Shown here: positions 28,465-37,905 of the stretch, piece after piece
Numbering within the stretch: the first letter of the stretch is position 1
Layout: each line of letters opens with the position of its first letter
Notes under the pieces: model-generated
Told to the model about the DNA's origin: nothing
The model's database searches: none
What the model saw: only the letters and a program-made list of their open reading frames with translations
Made by a program: the position numbers and the translations under genes
DNA from: Pontimonas sp.
GTDB lineage: Bacteria > Actinomycetota > Actinomycetes > Actinomycetales > Microbacteriaceae
DNA: 64,000 nucleotides
Assembly: GCA_018402295.1 (NCBI GenBank)
Contig: JAGYJI010000004.1
Location: 22,923-86,922, forward strand
Reading direction: 5' to 3'

Positions 28465-29420
28465 GAACGTACCTCTTTCACTTTTTCCCCTGCCCGCAAA
28501 CGGACAGAGGCGCTTCGGGGGTTGAGGGCAATCTCCTGGGCACTGGCGAGTTCGGCTCCGCGAGTGATTTCGCGGAAGCTCGGAAGGTGCTCAGGGAGTT
28601 CTGTGGGGAGACCAGCTGGAGCAGTGGAAACGGAGAGCTTTCGGAGTTCTCTCTTGACGAGGCGGTCTTCGCCCGAGTGGTAGGACATAATCGCGACTCG
28701 TCCTCCGATCGCGAGGCGATCAAAGGCGATGGGCAGTGCCCTGGCGAGCGACTCAAGCTCCTGGTTGACCGCCATGCGAAGGGCCTGAAAGACCCGTTTA
28801 GCGGGGTGACCTTTGTCTTTGAGCGCGTAGGGGGTTGCGTCTTGGAGAACGTCGACGAGGTCACCGGTGCGAACAATTGGAGCCTGGAGGCGGCGCTCCA
28901 CGATTGCTCGGGCATAGCGCTTCGCGAGCTTCTCATCACCCAAGCGGAAAAACAGGTCAGCGAGGTCAGCTTCCGGAAAGGACTGCAAGACATCGGCCGC
29001 GCTGACATCGTCCTGGGGGTTCATCCTCATGTCCAAAGGGGCGTCATGGGAGTAAGAGAAGCCACGCTCGGGCTTATCCAAGTGCAGTGACGACACCCCG
29101 AGATCAAACAGAATGGCCTGTGGCGATTGCTGCGGGGAGTGCTCATCCAACGCGCTTCCGAGTTCGTCATAGCGACACTGCGCGAACATCACCCGATCGC
29201 CAAACGGTGCCAAGCGCTCCCCCGCGCGCTCGAGTGCCTCGGGGTCGCGGTCAATTCCCAGCACCCGAAGAGTCGGGATGGCAGACAGGAACATCTCGGT
29301 GTGGCCACCAAGCCCCAGCGTTGCATCTACGAGAAGTGGCTGTTCTCCCTCAAGAGCGGGACCCAGCAACTCGAGAGCGCGCGGTGCGAGCACAGGGATA
29401 TGGGAGTAGGTAGCGATCAT
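28461..29420 (-). CDS. rsmH: 16S rRNA (cytosine1402-N4)-methyltransferase
   Basis: Methylates C1402 of 16S rRNA (MraW). The SAM-binding motif is DATLGLGGHTEMFLS. LFDLGVSSLHLDKPERGFS, DMRMNP and a late MSYHSGEDRLVKR motif are as expected. 319 aa. It starts about 100 bases after mraZ and its stop overlaps the start of the FtsL-like gene. Confidence 0.96.
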   Translation of the reverse strand: MIATYSHIPVLAPRALELLGPALEGEQPLLVDATLGLGGHTEMFLSAIPTLRVLGIDRDPEALERAGERLAPFGDRVMFAQCRYDELGSALDEHSPQQSPQAILFDLGVSSLHLDKPERGFSYSHDAPLDMRMNPQDDVSAADVLQSFPEADLADLFFRLGDEKLAKRYARAIVERRLQAPIVRTGDLVDVLQDATPYALKDKGHPAKRVFQALRMAVNQELESLARALPIAFDRLAIGGRVAIMSYHSGEDRLVKRELRKLSVSTAPAGLPTELPEHLPSFREITRGAELASAQEIALNPRSASVRLRAGEKVKEVRS

Positions 29421-29519
29421 GATTCACCCGGTGTCCCTGGAGTCAGATTCCCTTCCGTGTGATGACCTGGGACCGGGGAAGGTGACACAGGGCTCACGGA
29501 GGGGAGTCTGACTTCAGGG

Positions 29520-29951
29520 CTACAACAGCCCAGGAATCACCTCCTCCTCGGTCTCAGAGAAGGCTTGTTCGCGTTCTTGGTAGTACTGATCCCACGCGGT
29601 GGTGGACCAAATCTCGGCTCTGTTTCCCGCACCAATGACGGTCAGTTCCCGCTCAAGCCCCGCATAGTCGCGCAAGGCCGGAGGGACGGTAACTCGGTTC
29701 TGCTTATCCGGGATTTCTGATGACGCCCCGGAGAGGAACAACCGAAGGAAGTCACGGCTCGCCTTAGAGGTGAGCGGGGCTTCGCGGAGACGCTCGAGGT
29801 GAGCATCGAAGTCTTGGGCAGTGAAGACATAGATACATCTCTCCTGGCCGCGGGTCAGCACCAAACCGTTCGCGAGCTCCTCGCGAAAACGTGCGGGGAG
29901 GATGACTCGGCCTTTGTCGTCGAGTTTGGGGGCGTGCGTACCCAGGAACAT
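29520..29951 (-). CDS. mraZ: Transcriptional regulator MraZ
   Basis: First gene of the dcw cluster. MraZ forms a ring, binds repeats in its own promoter and controls the cluster. Two SpoVT/AbrB-like halves are visible: [21 protein letters not shown] at the N-terminus (shown in part) and [18 protein letters not shown] in the second half. 143 aa. The matching operator lies at 29991-30027. Confidence 0.95.
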   Translation of the reverse strand: MFLGTHAPKLDDKGRVILPARFREELANGLVLTRGQERCIYVFTAQDFDAHLERLREAPLTSKASRDFLRLFLSGASSEIPDKQNRVTVPPALRDYAGLERELTVIGAGNRAEIWSTTAWDQYYQEREQAFSETEEEVIPGLL

Positions 29952-29990
29952 GGCGCCCCCCTTTCTCGTCCGGCCACCAGAAGGTATTCA

Positions 29991-30027
29991 CCACTTTACT
30001 CCACTTTGCTCCAAATACAACCACTTT
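29991..30027 (-). promoter_or_regulatory. MraZ operator: four heptamer boxes at 10-bp spacing
   Basis: Read on the minus strand upstream of mraZ, four heptamers follow each other with three-base spacers: AAAGTGG, TATTTGG, AAAGTGG, AAAGTGG. On the plus strand they start at 30021, 30011, 30001 and 29991, exactly one helical turn apart. Tandem AAAGTG-type boxes are known MraZ sites in mycoplasma. The second box is degenerate. The cluster begins 40 bases upstream of the mraZ start codon. Confidence 0.8.
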
Positions 30028-30100
30028 AGATACTTTTTTTCCCCGAGTTTCGAAAGACCCCTCCCCGCCCCACATCCCCGGATTTCCGCGCAAGCGCAAC

Positions 30101-30127
30101 AAAAAACCGGCCCCGAGGGGCCGGTTT
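30101..30127 (-). terminator. Rho-independent terminator after the DUF3040 gene
   Basis: On the minus strand AACCGGCCC is followed by a short loop and GGGCCGGTT, then a run of Ts (plus strand AAAAAA at 30101-30106). It lies 40 bases after the stop of the DUF3040 gene and upstream of the mraZ operator, so it insulates the dcw cluster from read-through. Confidence 0.85.
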
Positions 30128-30167
30128 GTGACGAGAAGTGAATGTGGGCTAGTGCTCCACTGAGGGG

Positions 30168-30551
30168 TTAGAGACCTTCGCCGCGCTCCCTGCGCTCCCA
30201 ACGATCATTGAGACGATCCATGAACGATCCAGAGCCCGCGGGGCTTTTTGCACGGGGCGCACTGGGTGACGGGGCTTCGGCACCATCGGAGGGGGCACCG
30301 GGGAATGCGACGGCCACCATTACGCCGGCGAACAAAATCCCAAATCCGAGGACACCCACCAGAGTGATGTCCAGAGATACTCCCACCACCATCGTGACAA
30401 TCCCCACAAGGCCCATCAGAACGCCCACCGCAATTGCGGTGTAATTGGGCGCCCTCCGGAAGTCTGCCGTGTTCATCACATCGGCTTCGTTCTTGTAGAG
30501 ATTGCGCTCCATTTCCTCGAGCAGTCGCTGCTCGTGCTCAGAAAGTGGCAT
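30168..30551 (-). CDS. DUF3040 membrane protein
   Basis: Conserved actinobacterial protein of 127 aa. The N-terminus MPLSEHEQRLLEEMERNLY is the signature of DUF3040. Two adjacent hydrophobic helices (about residues 35-80) are followed by a Pro/Ser and Arg-rich tail. Function is unknown. The family is commonly found just upstream of mraZ, as here, and it is divergent from the prenyl synthase gene. Confidence 0.9.
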   Translation of the reverse strand: MPLSEHEQRLLEEMERNLYKNEADVMNTADFRRAPNYTAIAVGVLMGLVGIVTMVVGVSLDITLVGVLGFGILFAGVMVAVAFPGAPSDGAEAPSPSAPRAKSPAGSGSFMDRLNDRWERRERGEGL

Positions 30552-30610
30552 GGTGTCCTCCCCACGTGTGTGGACGATTTTCTACAGAGTGTACGCAGAT
30601 TTCCTGAGGA

Positions 30611-30616
30611 TAGGCT
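30611..30616 (+). promoter_or_regulatory. Putative -10 element of a leaderless transcript
   Basis: TAGGCT ends six bases before the GTG start at 30623, and no ribosome site is visible. This fits transcription starting at the start codon. Confidence 0.45.
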
Positions 30617-30622
30617 AGGTGC

Positions 30623-31738
30623 GTGTCAGCGCAGATAAAACTAGTCGATGTCGTCGATTCCCGCATCACGTCATTCCTGGAAACCCGCTCCGATGAGATG
30701 GGGGTCATCTCTCCCGATTTGGAGCACATTCTCGCCTACGCGAACAGCATGTTGCGCAGTGGCAAGCGATTCCGCGCCAGGTTTTGCTACTGGGGCTGGC
30801 GGGCAATTGATCAAGACCCGGAGAGCGACCCCCTGGGTGGGCTCGAGACGCTGGAGGATGCTTCCCCCGTCATTTCGCTTGCCACATCGCTCGAAGTTTT
30901 TCACGCGGCAGCTCTCGTCCACGACGACATCATGGACAACTCAGATACTCGTCGCGGGCTGCCTGCTGCCCACAAAGCATTCGAGCGAATCCATCGGGAT
31001 CGCTCCTACGCGGGAACTCCTGATCATTTCGGGGCTTCCACCGCTCTCCTCTTGGGCGACCTCCTGTTGGCATGGAGCGATGACCTCCTGACCGAGGCAC
31101 TGGCAACCCTTCCCGCAGACATTGTGTCAACGACCCGGGCGCAGTTTTCCACCATGCGCCAGGAAGTGACACTCGGCCAATACCTCGATATCCATGAGGA
31201 GGCGGCCTGGTTCCACCACGGGGAAAACGAGCGACTCGAGAGAGCACTTCGCGTGGTGACCTATAAGTCAGCGAAATACAGCATGGAGGCGCCGCTGCTG
31301 ATTGGAGCGTCGCTTGCGGGCGCGACAGCGGACCACCTGAGCGATCTCTCGTCTTTCGGCTTACCTCTCGGAATTGCGTTCCAACTCCGGGATGACGTCC
31401 TCGGTGTGTTTGGTGACTCCGAGGTCACCGGGAAGCCCGCCGGAGATGATCTGCGCGAAGGCAAGCGAACAGTTCTTGTTGCTCTCGCTGAAGCCTCGAT
31501 GCCGGCAAGCGCCAAAGGAGTATTCAATGAACTCTTGGGTGATCGAACCCTGAACCCCGAGCAGATTGACGTTATGCAGTCGACTCTTCGCGACACGGGC
31601 GCACTCGATGAGGTCGAAGGCATGATCCAGCATTATGCAGACACGGCGATGGACGCCCTTGAGAGCGCCCAGATTACCGACAGCGCGCGGTCGGAGCTTC
31701 GTCGCCTTGCTGATGCGGTGACAAAGCGCAACGCCTAG
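30623..31738 (+). CDS. idsA: Polyprenyl (geranylgeranyl-type) diphosphate synthase
   Basis: Isoprenoid chain-elongating enzyme. The first Asp-rich motif lies in LVHDDIMDNSDTRRG, the second in FQLRDDVLGVFGD, and SGKRFRARF near the N-terminus binds isopentenyl diphosphate. 371 aa. Product length cannot be decided from the sequence by eye; menaquinone or carotenoid side chains are the likely use. It converges with the Rv2175c-like gene and overlaps it by four bases. In mycobacteria idsA2 lies in the same neighbourhood. Confidence 0.9.
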   Translation: MSAQIKLVDVVDSRITSFLETRSDEMGVISPDLEHILAYANSMLRSGKRFRARFCYWGWRAIDQDPESDPLGGLETLEDASPVISLATSLEVFHAAALVHDDIMDNSDTRRGLPAAHKAFERIHRDRSYAGTPDHFGASTALLLGDLLLAWSDDLLTEALATLPADIVSTTRAQFSTMRQEVTLGQYLDIHEEAAWFHHGENERLERALRVVTYKSAKYSMEAPLLIGASLAGATADHLSDLSSFGLPLGIAFQLRDDVLGVFGDSEVTGKPAGDDLREGKRTVLVALAEASMPASAKGVFNELLGDRTLNPEQIDVMQSTLRDTGALDEVEGMIQHYADTAMDALESAQITDSARSELRRLADAVTKRNA

Positions 31739-32130
31739 AGCGCGAGGGTTTGAGCGAGCCGGCGCACTTCGGTTTTCCGACCGTTCCGAATTGCGTCAAT
31801 GGGGCTCGTCCCCAGCACATCGTGGGGCTCCACCAGCCACTCCAGGGCACTCTCCGGAGAAAAGCCACCGTCGATCAGCACGAGGGCTGTCCCCTTCAGG
31901 TCCTGCACCGGAGCCGACTCGACGAGGAAGATGTCGGGAATCCGGAATACACCATCGTCTTTTCGCCCCAGAAGTGCCCGGTCCTCGACGAGCCGGTGAA
32001 CTTTCCCCGGCGTGAGCGAGAGGCGCTCACACACGTCGGGAACACTCAGCCAGGTGATGTCGGCTTCACTTGTCACAGTCACAAGGTTCCCACGAATTCG
32101 TCCTCCGTCACCACAGTTTTTACTGACCAT
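31735..32130 (-). CDS. Rv2175c-like DNA-binding protein
   Basis: Small protein (131 aa as called) with an N-terminal winged-helix-like part (WLSVPDVCERLSLTPGKVHRLVED) and the C-terminal segment GTSPIDAIRNGRKTEVRRLA typical of the Rv2175c family. In M. tuberculosis Rv2175c binds DNA and is phosphorylated by PknL; here a PknL-like kinase lies two genes away. GTG codons at 32082 or 32076 may be the true start, giving the more usual shorter N-terminus. Confidence 0.82.
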   Translation of the reverse strand: MVSKNCGDGGRIRGNLVTVTSEADITWLSVPDVCERLSLTPGKVHRLVEDRALLGRKDDGVFRIPDIFLVESAPVQDLKGTALVLIDGGFSPESALEWLVEPHDVLGTSPIDAIRNGRKTEVRRLAQTLAL

Positions 32131-32204
32131 TAGCCGAAGATTTATATTACGAACATATTAACTGGGATAACATACGTCACAATGGTTGACGCAGGTATCA
32201 TCCT

Positions 32205-33752
32205 GTGACAGCGTCGATGCTCGGAGAGTCGCTACGGGCTTCGAGACCGGGCCACGAAACTATGGAAGACATGAGCACACAGGACCAGACCCCTTTCGAC
32301 ACTGAAGCCTCGGAGGACACCCTCGAGCACTCAGTGTTTCGCGGTCTGTCTCCGCGGGTCGACACCTTTGAGCGCTGTGACGCCACCCCCGGTGCGCTGT
32401 CCCGTGGGCTCATGGGAGCGCTCCCCTTTGTGATGACGGGAACACTGGCAACAAGTGCGGTCGTCACTCCTGGGCTCGTCCAGCACTCAACAACTGCAGC
32501 GGAGCCCGGTGCCAGTGGCGATCATGCGAATGATCAGCGACCGGGTATCGGAGAGAGACTCTCGGGGGCCTTTCTTCCCGCAGCTCACACTGTCCTCTCC
32601 GCCTTTCGACCCGACCTTCCCGCCACCTACGAGGTTCAAGATGGCGACACCCTTTCCTCGATTGCGGACAGTTTTGGTATCCCAACCCCCGCAATCCTCA
32701 CCCTCAATGGGTTGAGCTGGAACTCGCTACTTCATCGAGGCCAGGTCCTGAAGCTCAGTGCAGAACCAACCAAGAAGGCTGCCGCGTCTCCTGCTCGAGT
32801 TGCCGGAAATGGCTACCTTGTGCAGAACGGCGAGACACTGAGCACCATCGCTGATCGCCTGGGAATTTCTACCGAAGCTCTGATTGCGGCCAACAACCTC
32901 GGAGAATCGCACACCATTTATGCCGGCCAAATGATCCGAGTTCCTGGCTCCACCACTCCCGTAGTGGAACGCGATGCTGACATTGTGATGCCCGCTGTGG
33001 CCTCAGCACCCACCATCATTCCTGCCTCCGCAGAGTCGAGCGATCAAGTAATGGCTGCCGGCACATCCGGGGAGGCACCTGAGGCGGAGGCAACCGAGGG
33101 TGTCGATGTTTTTGACGCTGCCGACATTGAGCTTGCCGAGCAGCCCGCGTTGATTACCGTCAAGGTGACACCACCCCAGGCACCCGCTGTCCAGAAAAAG
33201 ACCGCGCCGGTCGCAACCCCTCCTGCTGAGAAGGCTGCTCCCCGCCCCGCCCCGGTAACCCCAGCGGAGGCTGAGGAAGAGGACAGCGAAGAAGAAGCCG
33301 AACCCACCTCATCCATCGGGCAGCCAGTCTCTGGAAGCGTGACTCCGCTCAATGACGAGCGCAGGACCAACGCTCAAATCATCGTCAATGTCGGTCGGGA
33401 GATGGGTGTCTCCGACTACGGAATCGTGATTGCGCTCGCGACGGCAATGCAGGAGTCGTCGCTTCGCAACATCAATTGGGGTGACCGAGACTCGGTCGGG
33501 TTGTATCAACAGCGCCCGTCGTCCGGGTGGGGCACCGTGGATCAGATTATGGACCCGGCCTACGCCACCAGGCTTTTCTTCGGCGGCCCAAACAATCCGA
33601 ACACAGGTAAGACCCGCGGCCTGCTGGATATTTCTGGGTGGGAGTCCATGACTCTCACGGTCGCTGCCCAACGAGTCCAGATTTCTGCCCACCCCGACGC
33701 TTACGCGAAGTGGGAGCCCAGTGCCTGGGCTTGGCTTTATGAATTGACCTAG
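32205..33752 (+). CDS. Secreted LysM protein with a lysozyme-like C-terminal domain
   Basis: Predicted cell-wall protein (515 aa). A hydrophobic segment near residues 70-95 probably serves as signal anchor. Two LysM domains follow: YEVQDGDTLSSIADSFGIP and YLVQNGETLSTIADRLGIS, each with its GQ(V/M)(L/I) end. A Pro/Glu-rich linker covers about residues 260-390. The last 130 residues resemble lytic transglycosylase-like domains, with IALATAMQESSLRNINWGD, where the Glu is the candidate catalytic residue, and SVGLYQQRPSSGWG. The real start may be the ATG near 32271. Confidence 0.82.
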   Translation: MTASMLGESLRASRPGHETMEDMSTQDQTPFDTEASEDTLEHSVFRGLSPRVDTFERCDATPGALSRGLMGALPFVMTGTLATSAVVTPGLVQHSTTAAEPGASGDHANDQRPGIGERLSGAFLPAAHTVLSAFRPDLPATYEVQDGDTLSSIADSFGIPTPAILTLNGLSWNSLLHRGQVLKLSAEPTKKAAASPARVAGNGYLVQNGETLSTIADRLGISTEALIAANNLGESHTIYAGQMIRVPGSTTPVVERDADIVMPAVASAPTIIPASAESSDQVMAAGTSGEAPEAEATEGVDVFDAADIELAEQPALITVKVTPPQAPAVQKKTAPVATPPAEKAAPRPAPVTPAEAEEEDSEEEAEPTSSIGQPVSGSVTPLNDERRTNAQIIVNVGREMGVSDYGIVIALATAMQESSLRNINWGDRDSVGLYQQRPSSGWGTVDQIMDPAYATRLFFGGPNNPNTGKTRGLLDISGWESMTLTVAAQRVQISAHPDAYAKWEPSAWAWLYELT

Positions 33753-33787
33753 TGGAGTGGCAACACCAGGGCTGCCTAAGCCCTGCG

Positions 33788-33793
33788 TACAAT
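33788..33793 (+). promoter_or_regulatory. Putative -10 element of a leaderless transcript
   Basis: TACAAT, a near-consensus -10 hexamer, ends seven bases before the kinase ATG at 33801. No ribosome site separates them. Confidence 0.55.
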
Positions 33794-33800
33794 CCAGAGA

Positions 33801-35768
33801 ATGGACACTCCACCCACTGACCCGTTGCTTGGCAGGCTGGTGGATAAGCGCTACCTCATTGAGAGCAAAGTTGCGCGCGGCGGTATGGCCACTGTGTATC
33901 AGGCGATGGACCTCAGGCTCGAGCGTCCCGTTGCCATCAAAATCATGCACCCCCACCTCGCTGAGGACGGGGACTTCACTAAGCGCTTTATTCAGGAAGC
34001 CCGGAGCGCTGCCAGGCTGGCCCACCCCAACATCGTCAACGTTTTTGATCAGGGCCAAGAGGGTGCCATCACCTTCATCGTGATGGAGTATCTCCCGGGC
34101 ATCACCCTGCGCGAACTCTTACAAGACTTTGGTGCCCTCACTCCCGCCCAAACCGTGGACATTGTCCGAGCAGTCCTTCAGGGGCTTGATGCCGCGCACT
34201 CGGCCGGTATCGTGCACCGCGATCTCAAACCCGAGAACGTTCTGCTCGCGGATGACGGTCGCATCAAGATTGCTGATTTTGGTTTGGCTCGAGCCTCGAC
34301 CCACAACACAGCGACGTCTCAAGCGCTACTGGGAACAATTGCGTACCTCTCCCCCGAACTCATCAGCCGAGGGGAGGCGGACCTTCGAAGCGACATATAC
34401 GCACTGGGCATCATGATGTTTGAAATGCTCACCGGTGCGCAGCCCTACCAGGGTGACCAGGCGGTCACCATCGCCTATCAACACCAAAACGACATTGTGC
34501 CTCCGCCGAGCACAAAGAATCCGGCTATCCCCGCTCAATTTGATGAGCTGGTGGATTGGTGCACCAGGCGCTCACCTGATGAACGACCACCCCATGCGCG
34601 AGCGGTTCTCGAGCACCTTGTGGAGGTAGAAAAACTTTTGGGTGCTGCCTCACTGGCGACAGCAACGATGGACCTCAACCAAACAGTGGCAATGACGCAG
34701 AAAATATCGCCGCTCGATGCCCAAGAGACCGAAGTTTTGGATCCCAAGTCAGCGGTGTTTGATGGTCTGGAGCCCGCCCCCACAGAAGCAATCACACTGG
34801 AGGAGACGCCCCCACCCCAAGAGCCCGTTCGAGAGGCGCGACCAGCTCGCGGTCGCGGGCTTGCAATCATGGGAACACTGGTGTTGCTCTTGGTCCTCGG
34901 TGGCGGAGGCGGTGCCGCGTGGTGGTGGTTCACCGGACCCGGGGATTTGGTCAGCGTGCCAGACGTCGCGGGGTCTACGGTTTTGGAGGCCACAACGGTT
35001 CTGGAGGAGGCGGAACTCAGCGTCGCTGAGGCCGTTCTCGAAGAGTTTGATTTAGTTCTCCCGGAGGGAACAGTCAAGGGCACCAACCCCCCTGCCGGTT
35101 CACAAATCGAACGACTGGGCGAAATTCGACTGATTGTGTCCTTGGGTCCTAATCCGGTGGCGGTGCCCGCCATCTCTGGTCAAACCCTGGATCAAGTTCG
35201 TGACTCCCTGGAAGCGGTCAACCTTATTCTGGGAACCACCAGCCAAGAGTTCAATGATTTTGTTGATGAGGGATCCGTCCTTCGACTTGTCGACGAGTTT
35301 GACTCGCCCTTGGCCGCAGGGTCTCAAGTCCTGGCAGGGTCCACTCTGAATGCCGTCGTGTCCGCAGGGTCGCTGCCGAACGTCGCCGGGTTGCCCGTTG
35401 ACGAAGCTCGCGAGATTCTGCAGCGCGCCGGTCTGACCGGAATCGTGGGGGGTGACGGGGCGTTCTCCGACACCGTTCCCGAAGGATACGTTGTTGAGGT
35501 GTCGCTCCCCACCGGCATGACTCCAAGACCTGGGGATACCCTCACCATGATTGTCTCCAGGGGTCCTGAGCTGGTGTTGCTCCCCAACCTGATCGACGAG
35601 TCAATAGCCGACGCGAGAGACACTTTGGAACAGTTGGGCTTTGAGGTCGAGGTGAGGACCGAGATTCCAGAATCTGATTGGGATAGGGCATGGGTCACCA
35701 GCATGAGTCCGAGTGCGGGCCAAGAAATCCCCAAAGGCAGCGTCGTGACAATCAGGAGTTTTGCTTAG
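33801..35768 (+). CDS. pknL: Ser/Thr protein kinase with PASTA repeats, PknL-like
   Basis: Transmembrane receptor kinase of 655 aa. The kinase domain (about 15-270) has the glycine loop SKVARGGMATVYQA, HRDLKPENVLL and IADFGLARA, all intact. A basic stretch precedes one membrane helix near residue 355. Outside are about four PASTA units, which bind muropeptides or lipid II in related kinases. The neighbours (Rv2175c-like gene, prenyl synthase, class II DAHP synthase) match the mycobacterial pknL locus, which supports this name over pknB. Confidence 0.9.
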   Translation: MDTPPTDPLLGRLVDKRYLIESKVARGGMATVYQAMDLRLERPVAIKIMHPHLAEDGDFTKRFIQEARSAARLAHPNIVNVFDQGQEGAITFIVMEYLPGITLRELLQDFGALTPAQTVDIVRAVLQGLDAAHSAGIVHRDLKPENVLLADDGRIKIADFGLARASTHNTATSQALLGTIAYLSPELISRGEADLRSDIYALGIMMFEMLTGAQPYQGDQAVTIAYQHQNDIVPPPSTKNPAIPAQFDELVDWCTRRSPDERPPHARAVLEHLVEVEKLLGAASLATATMDLNQTVAMTQKISPLDAQETEVLDPKSAVFDGLEPAPTEAITLEETPPPQEPVREARPARGRGLAIMGTLVLLLVLGGGGGAAWWWFTGPGDLVSVPDVAGSTVLEATTVLEEAELSVAEAVLEEFDLVLPEGTVKGTNPPAGSQIERLGEIRLIVSLGPNPVAVPAISGQTLDQVRDSLEAVNLILGTTSQEFNDFVDEGSVLRLVDEFDSPLAAGSQVLAGSTLNAVVSAGSLPNVAGLPVDEAREILQRAGLTGIVGGDGAFSDTVPEGYVVEVSLPTGMTPRPGDTLTMIVSRGPELVLLPNLIDESIADARDTLEQLGFEVEVRTEIPESDWDRAWVTSMSPSAGQEIPKGSVVTIRSFA

Positions 35769-37141
35769 GAGTGGCTGAGCTCCTCCGCAACCAGGAACGC
35801 GAGTTCCAGGGATTGCTGGTGGTTGAGGCGCGGGTCACACAAAGATTCGTAGCGGGTTTCAAGCCCTAGCTCGTCAATCTTTTGAGAACCACCTAAGCAT
35901 TCGGTGACATCATCACCGGTGAGCTCAACATGGATGCCACCGGGGTGCGTTCCCACTTCCCGGTGCGCCTCAAAGAAGCCCTTCACCTCATCCACGACAT
36001 CGTCGAAGCGGCGAGTTTTGTATCCGGTTTGCGTGGTCATGCCGTTGCCGTGCATGGGGTCGGACACCCACAGCGGGGTGATGCCCAGCTCCTGGGAGGC
36101 CTTCAGGAGCGGGGGAAGCTTCGAGCGGACGTCGCTGGCACCCATTCGGGTGATGAAGGTCAGTCGGCCTGGTTCGCGATGGGGGTCTAACAGGTCAGAG
36201 AGCTCCTTGACTGTCTCGGGGGTGCTGGAGGGTCCGAGCTTTACCCCAATGGGGTTTCGCACCCGGGAGAAGAAGTCGACGTGGGCACCCTCCACATCCC
36301 TGGTGCGCTCTCCAATCCACAAGAAATGTCCCGAGGTGACATAGGGCAGTCCGGTTCTGGAGTCGATACGGGTCAGCGCGCGCTCGTACTCCATCAGAAG
36401 GCCCTCGTGACTTGCGTAGAACTCGACCCGCTTGAGCTCATCAAAATCTGCACCAGCAGCTTCCATGAACTTGACTGCACGGTCGATTTCCCGTGCCAAA
36501 CCTTCGTATCGCACATTGGCGGGGTTTTCCGCGAAACCCTTATTCCAGCTGTGGACCATGCGAAGGTCAGCAAAGCCACCCTGGGTGAAAGCCCGAATCA
36601 GGTTCAGTGTGGAGGCAGCGGTGTGGTATCCGCGCAACATTCGCGCAGGGTCAGGTGTCCGCGACTCCTCGGTGAAGTCATAGCCATTAACAATGTCGCC
36701 CCGGTACGCCGGAAGAGTGACACCGTCGCGGGTTTCGTCATCATTTGATCGGGGCTTAGCAAACTGACCGGCCATCCGGCCCATCTTTACGATGGGCAAC
36801 GATGCGCCATAGGTGAGCACGACTGCCATTTGGAGGATCGTCTTGACCCGGTTGCGAATCTGGTCGGCAGTGGCACCGGCAAAGGTTTCCGCACAGTCAC
36901 CGCCCTGCAAGAGAAATGACTCACCGCGGGCGACTCGGGCCAGCCGCTCGCGCAACATGTCTACCTCGCCGGCGAAGACAAGAGGGGGGACCGTGGCGAG
37001 CTCAGCGCTGACCGCGGCAGCCGCTGAGGCGTCTGGCCAGTGCGGCTGCTGCTTAATGGGCAGGGATTGCCAATGATCCAGACCCTTAACAACTTGAGGA
37101 TCTGGTATCACGACGTGCTCGCTGTAATCCACTGTGTCCAA
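35765..37141 (-). CDS. aroG: Class II 3-deoxy-7-phosphoheptulonate synthase
   Basis: First enzyme of the shikimate pathway, joining PEP and erythrose 4-phosphate. The class II (plant-like) type is clear from LLQGGDCAETFAG, MAGQFAKPRS, TSGHFLWIGERTR, KLGPSSTPE, WVSDPMHGNG and GGIHVELTGDDVTECLGG-type motifs. 458 aa. It converges with the kinase gene, overlapping by four bases. Confidence 0.96.
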   Translation of the reverse strand: MDTVDYSEHVVIPDPQVVKGLDHWQSLPIKQQPHWPDASAAAAVSAELATVPPLVFAGEVDMLRERLARVARGESFLLQGGDCAETFAGATADQIRNRVKTILQMAVVLTYGASLPIVKMGRMAGQFAKPRSNDDETRDGVTLPAYRGDIVNGYDFTEESRTPDPARMLRGYHTAASTLNLIRAFTQGGFADLRMVHSWNKGFAENPANVRYEGLAREIDRAVKFMEAAGADFDELKRVEFYASHEGLLMEYERALTRIDSRTGLPYVTSGHFLWIGERTRDVEGAHVDFFSRVRNPIGVKLGPSSTPETVKELSDLLDPHREPGRLTFITRMGASDVRSKLPPLLKASQELGITPLWVSDPMHGNGMTTQTGYKTRRFDDVVDEVKGFFEAHREVGTHPGGIHVELTGDDVTECLGGSQKIDELGLETRYESLCDPRLNHQQSLELAFLVAEELSHS

Positions 37142-37200
37142 TTCTCTCGAGGCAAAACGCCGAGGACCAGCCTACTCGAGGCTCTGGGTGAGCCTGATTC

Positions 37201-37878
37201 TCAGGACTGCTGAGCCCGAATTGTCGAGGCGTAGACGTCGACATACTCCTGCTCACTCAAGGCGTTCATCTCGTAGATGATCTCGTCGGTGATTGAGCGC
37301 AACACAAAACGGTCAGTCTCCATACCCTCGAAGCGAGAAAAGTCGAGAGGCTCTCCGATGACGACCCCCACCCGGTGGACTTTGGGAATGTTCGACCCCA
37401 GCGGCATAACTTTCTCAGTTCCGATGACCGCAGCCGGAATTACCGGCACGTGGGCTTCAAGAATCATGCGCGCAACCCCGGTACGACCCCGGTACATCCG
37501 ACCATCAGGGCTGCGGGTTCCTTCGGGGTATATCGCGAGTACTCCGCCCTCGGCGAGAACCTGCAAGCCAGCATTGAGCGAAGCCTCCGAGGCTTTACCG
37601 CCGGAGCGATCGATGGGTAGCTGGCCGGCGGACGTCATGAAGAAACGAATAAACCAGCCTTTGATTCCCTTTCCGGTGAAGTAGTCACTCTTCGCGAGGA
37701 AAGCCATCTGGCGATCAATCATGAGGGGCAAAAAGACTGAGTCCACAAATGACAGGTGGTTACAGACCACAATCAGTGGCCCCGTTCGAGGGACGTTCTC
37801 CAACCCCTTCACCCAGGGGCGAAACACTGTCGTGAGCAGGGGTCCAATGACCCAGTGCTTCATCAGCCAATAGAACAC
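37201..37878 (-). CDS. plsC: 1-acyl-sn-glycerol-3-phosphate acyltransferase
   Basis: Phospholipid synthesis enzyme of 225 aa. The HX4D catalytic box is NHLSFVD, and the substrate motif is YPEGTRSPDGR. A hydrophobic N-terminus suggests membrane association. It follows aroG on the same strand and precedes the glucokinase. Confidence 0.9.
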   Translation of the reverse strand: MFYWLMKHWVIGPLLTTVFRPWVKGLENVPRTGPLIVVCNHLSFVDSVFLPLMIDRQMAFLAKSDYFTGKGIKGWFIRFFMTSAGQLPIDRSGGKASEASLNAGLQVLAEGGVLAIYPEGTRSPDGRMYRGRTGVARMILEAHVPVIPAAVIGTEKVMPLGSNIPKVHRVGVVIGEPLDFSRFEGMETDRFVLRSITDEIIYEMNALSEQEYVDVYASTIRAQQS

Positions 37879-37905
37879 GTTCGCCTCCGGAGTTGGGCTT
37901 CCAGA

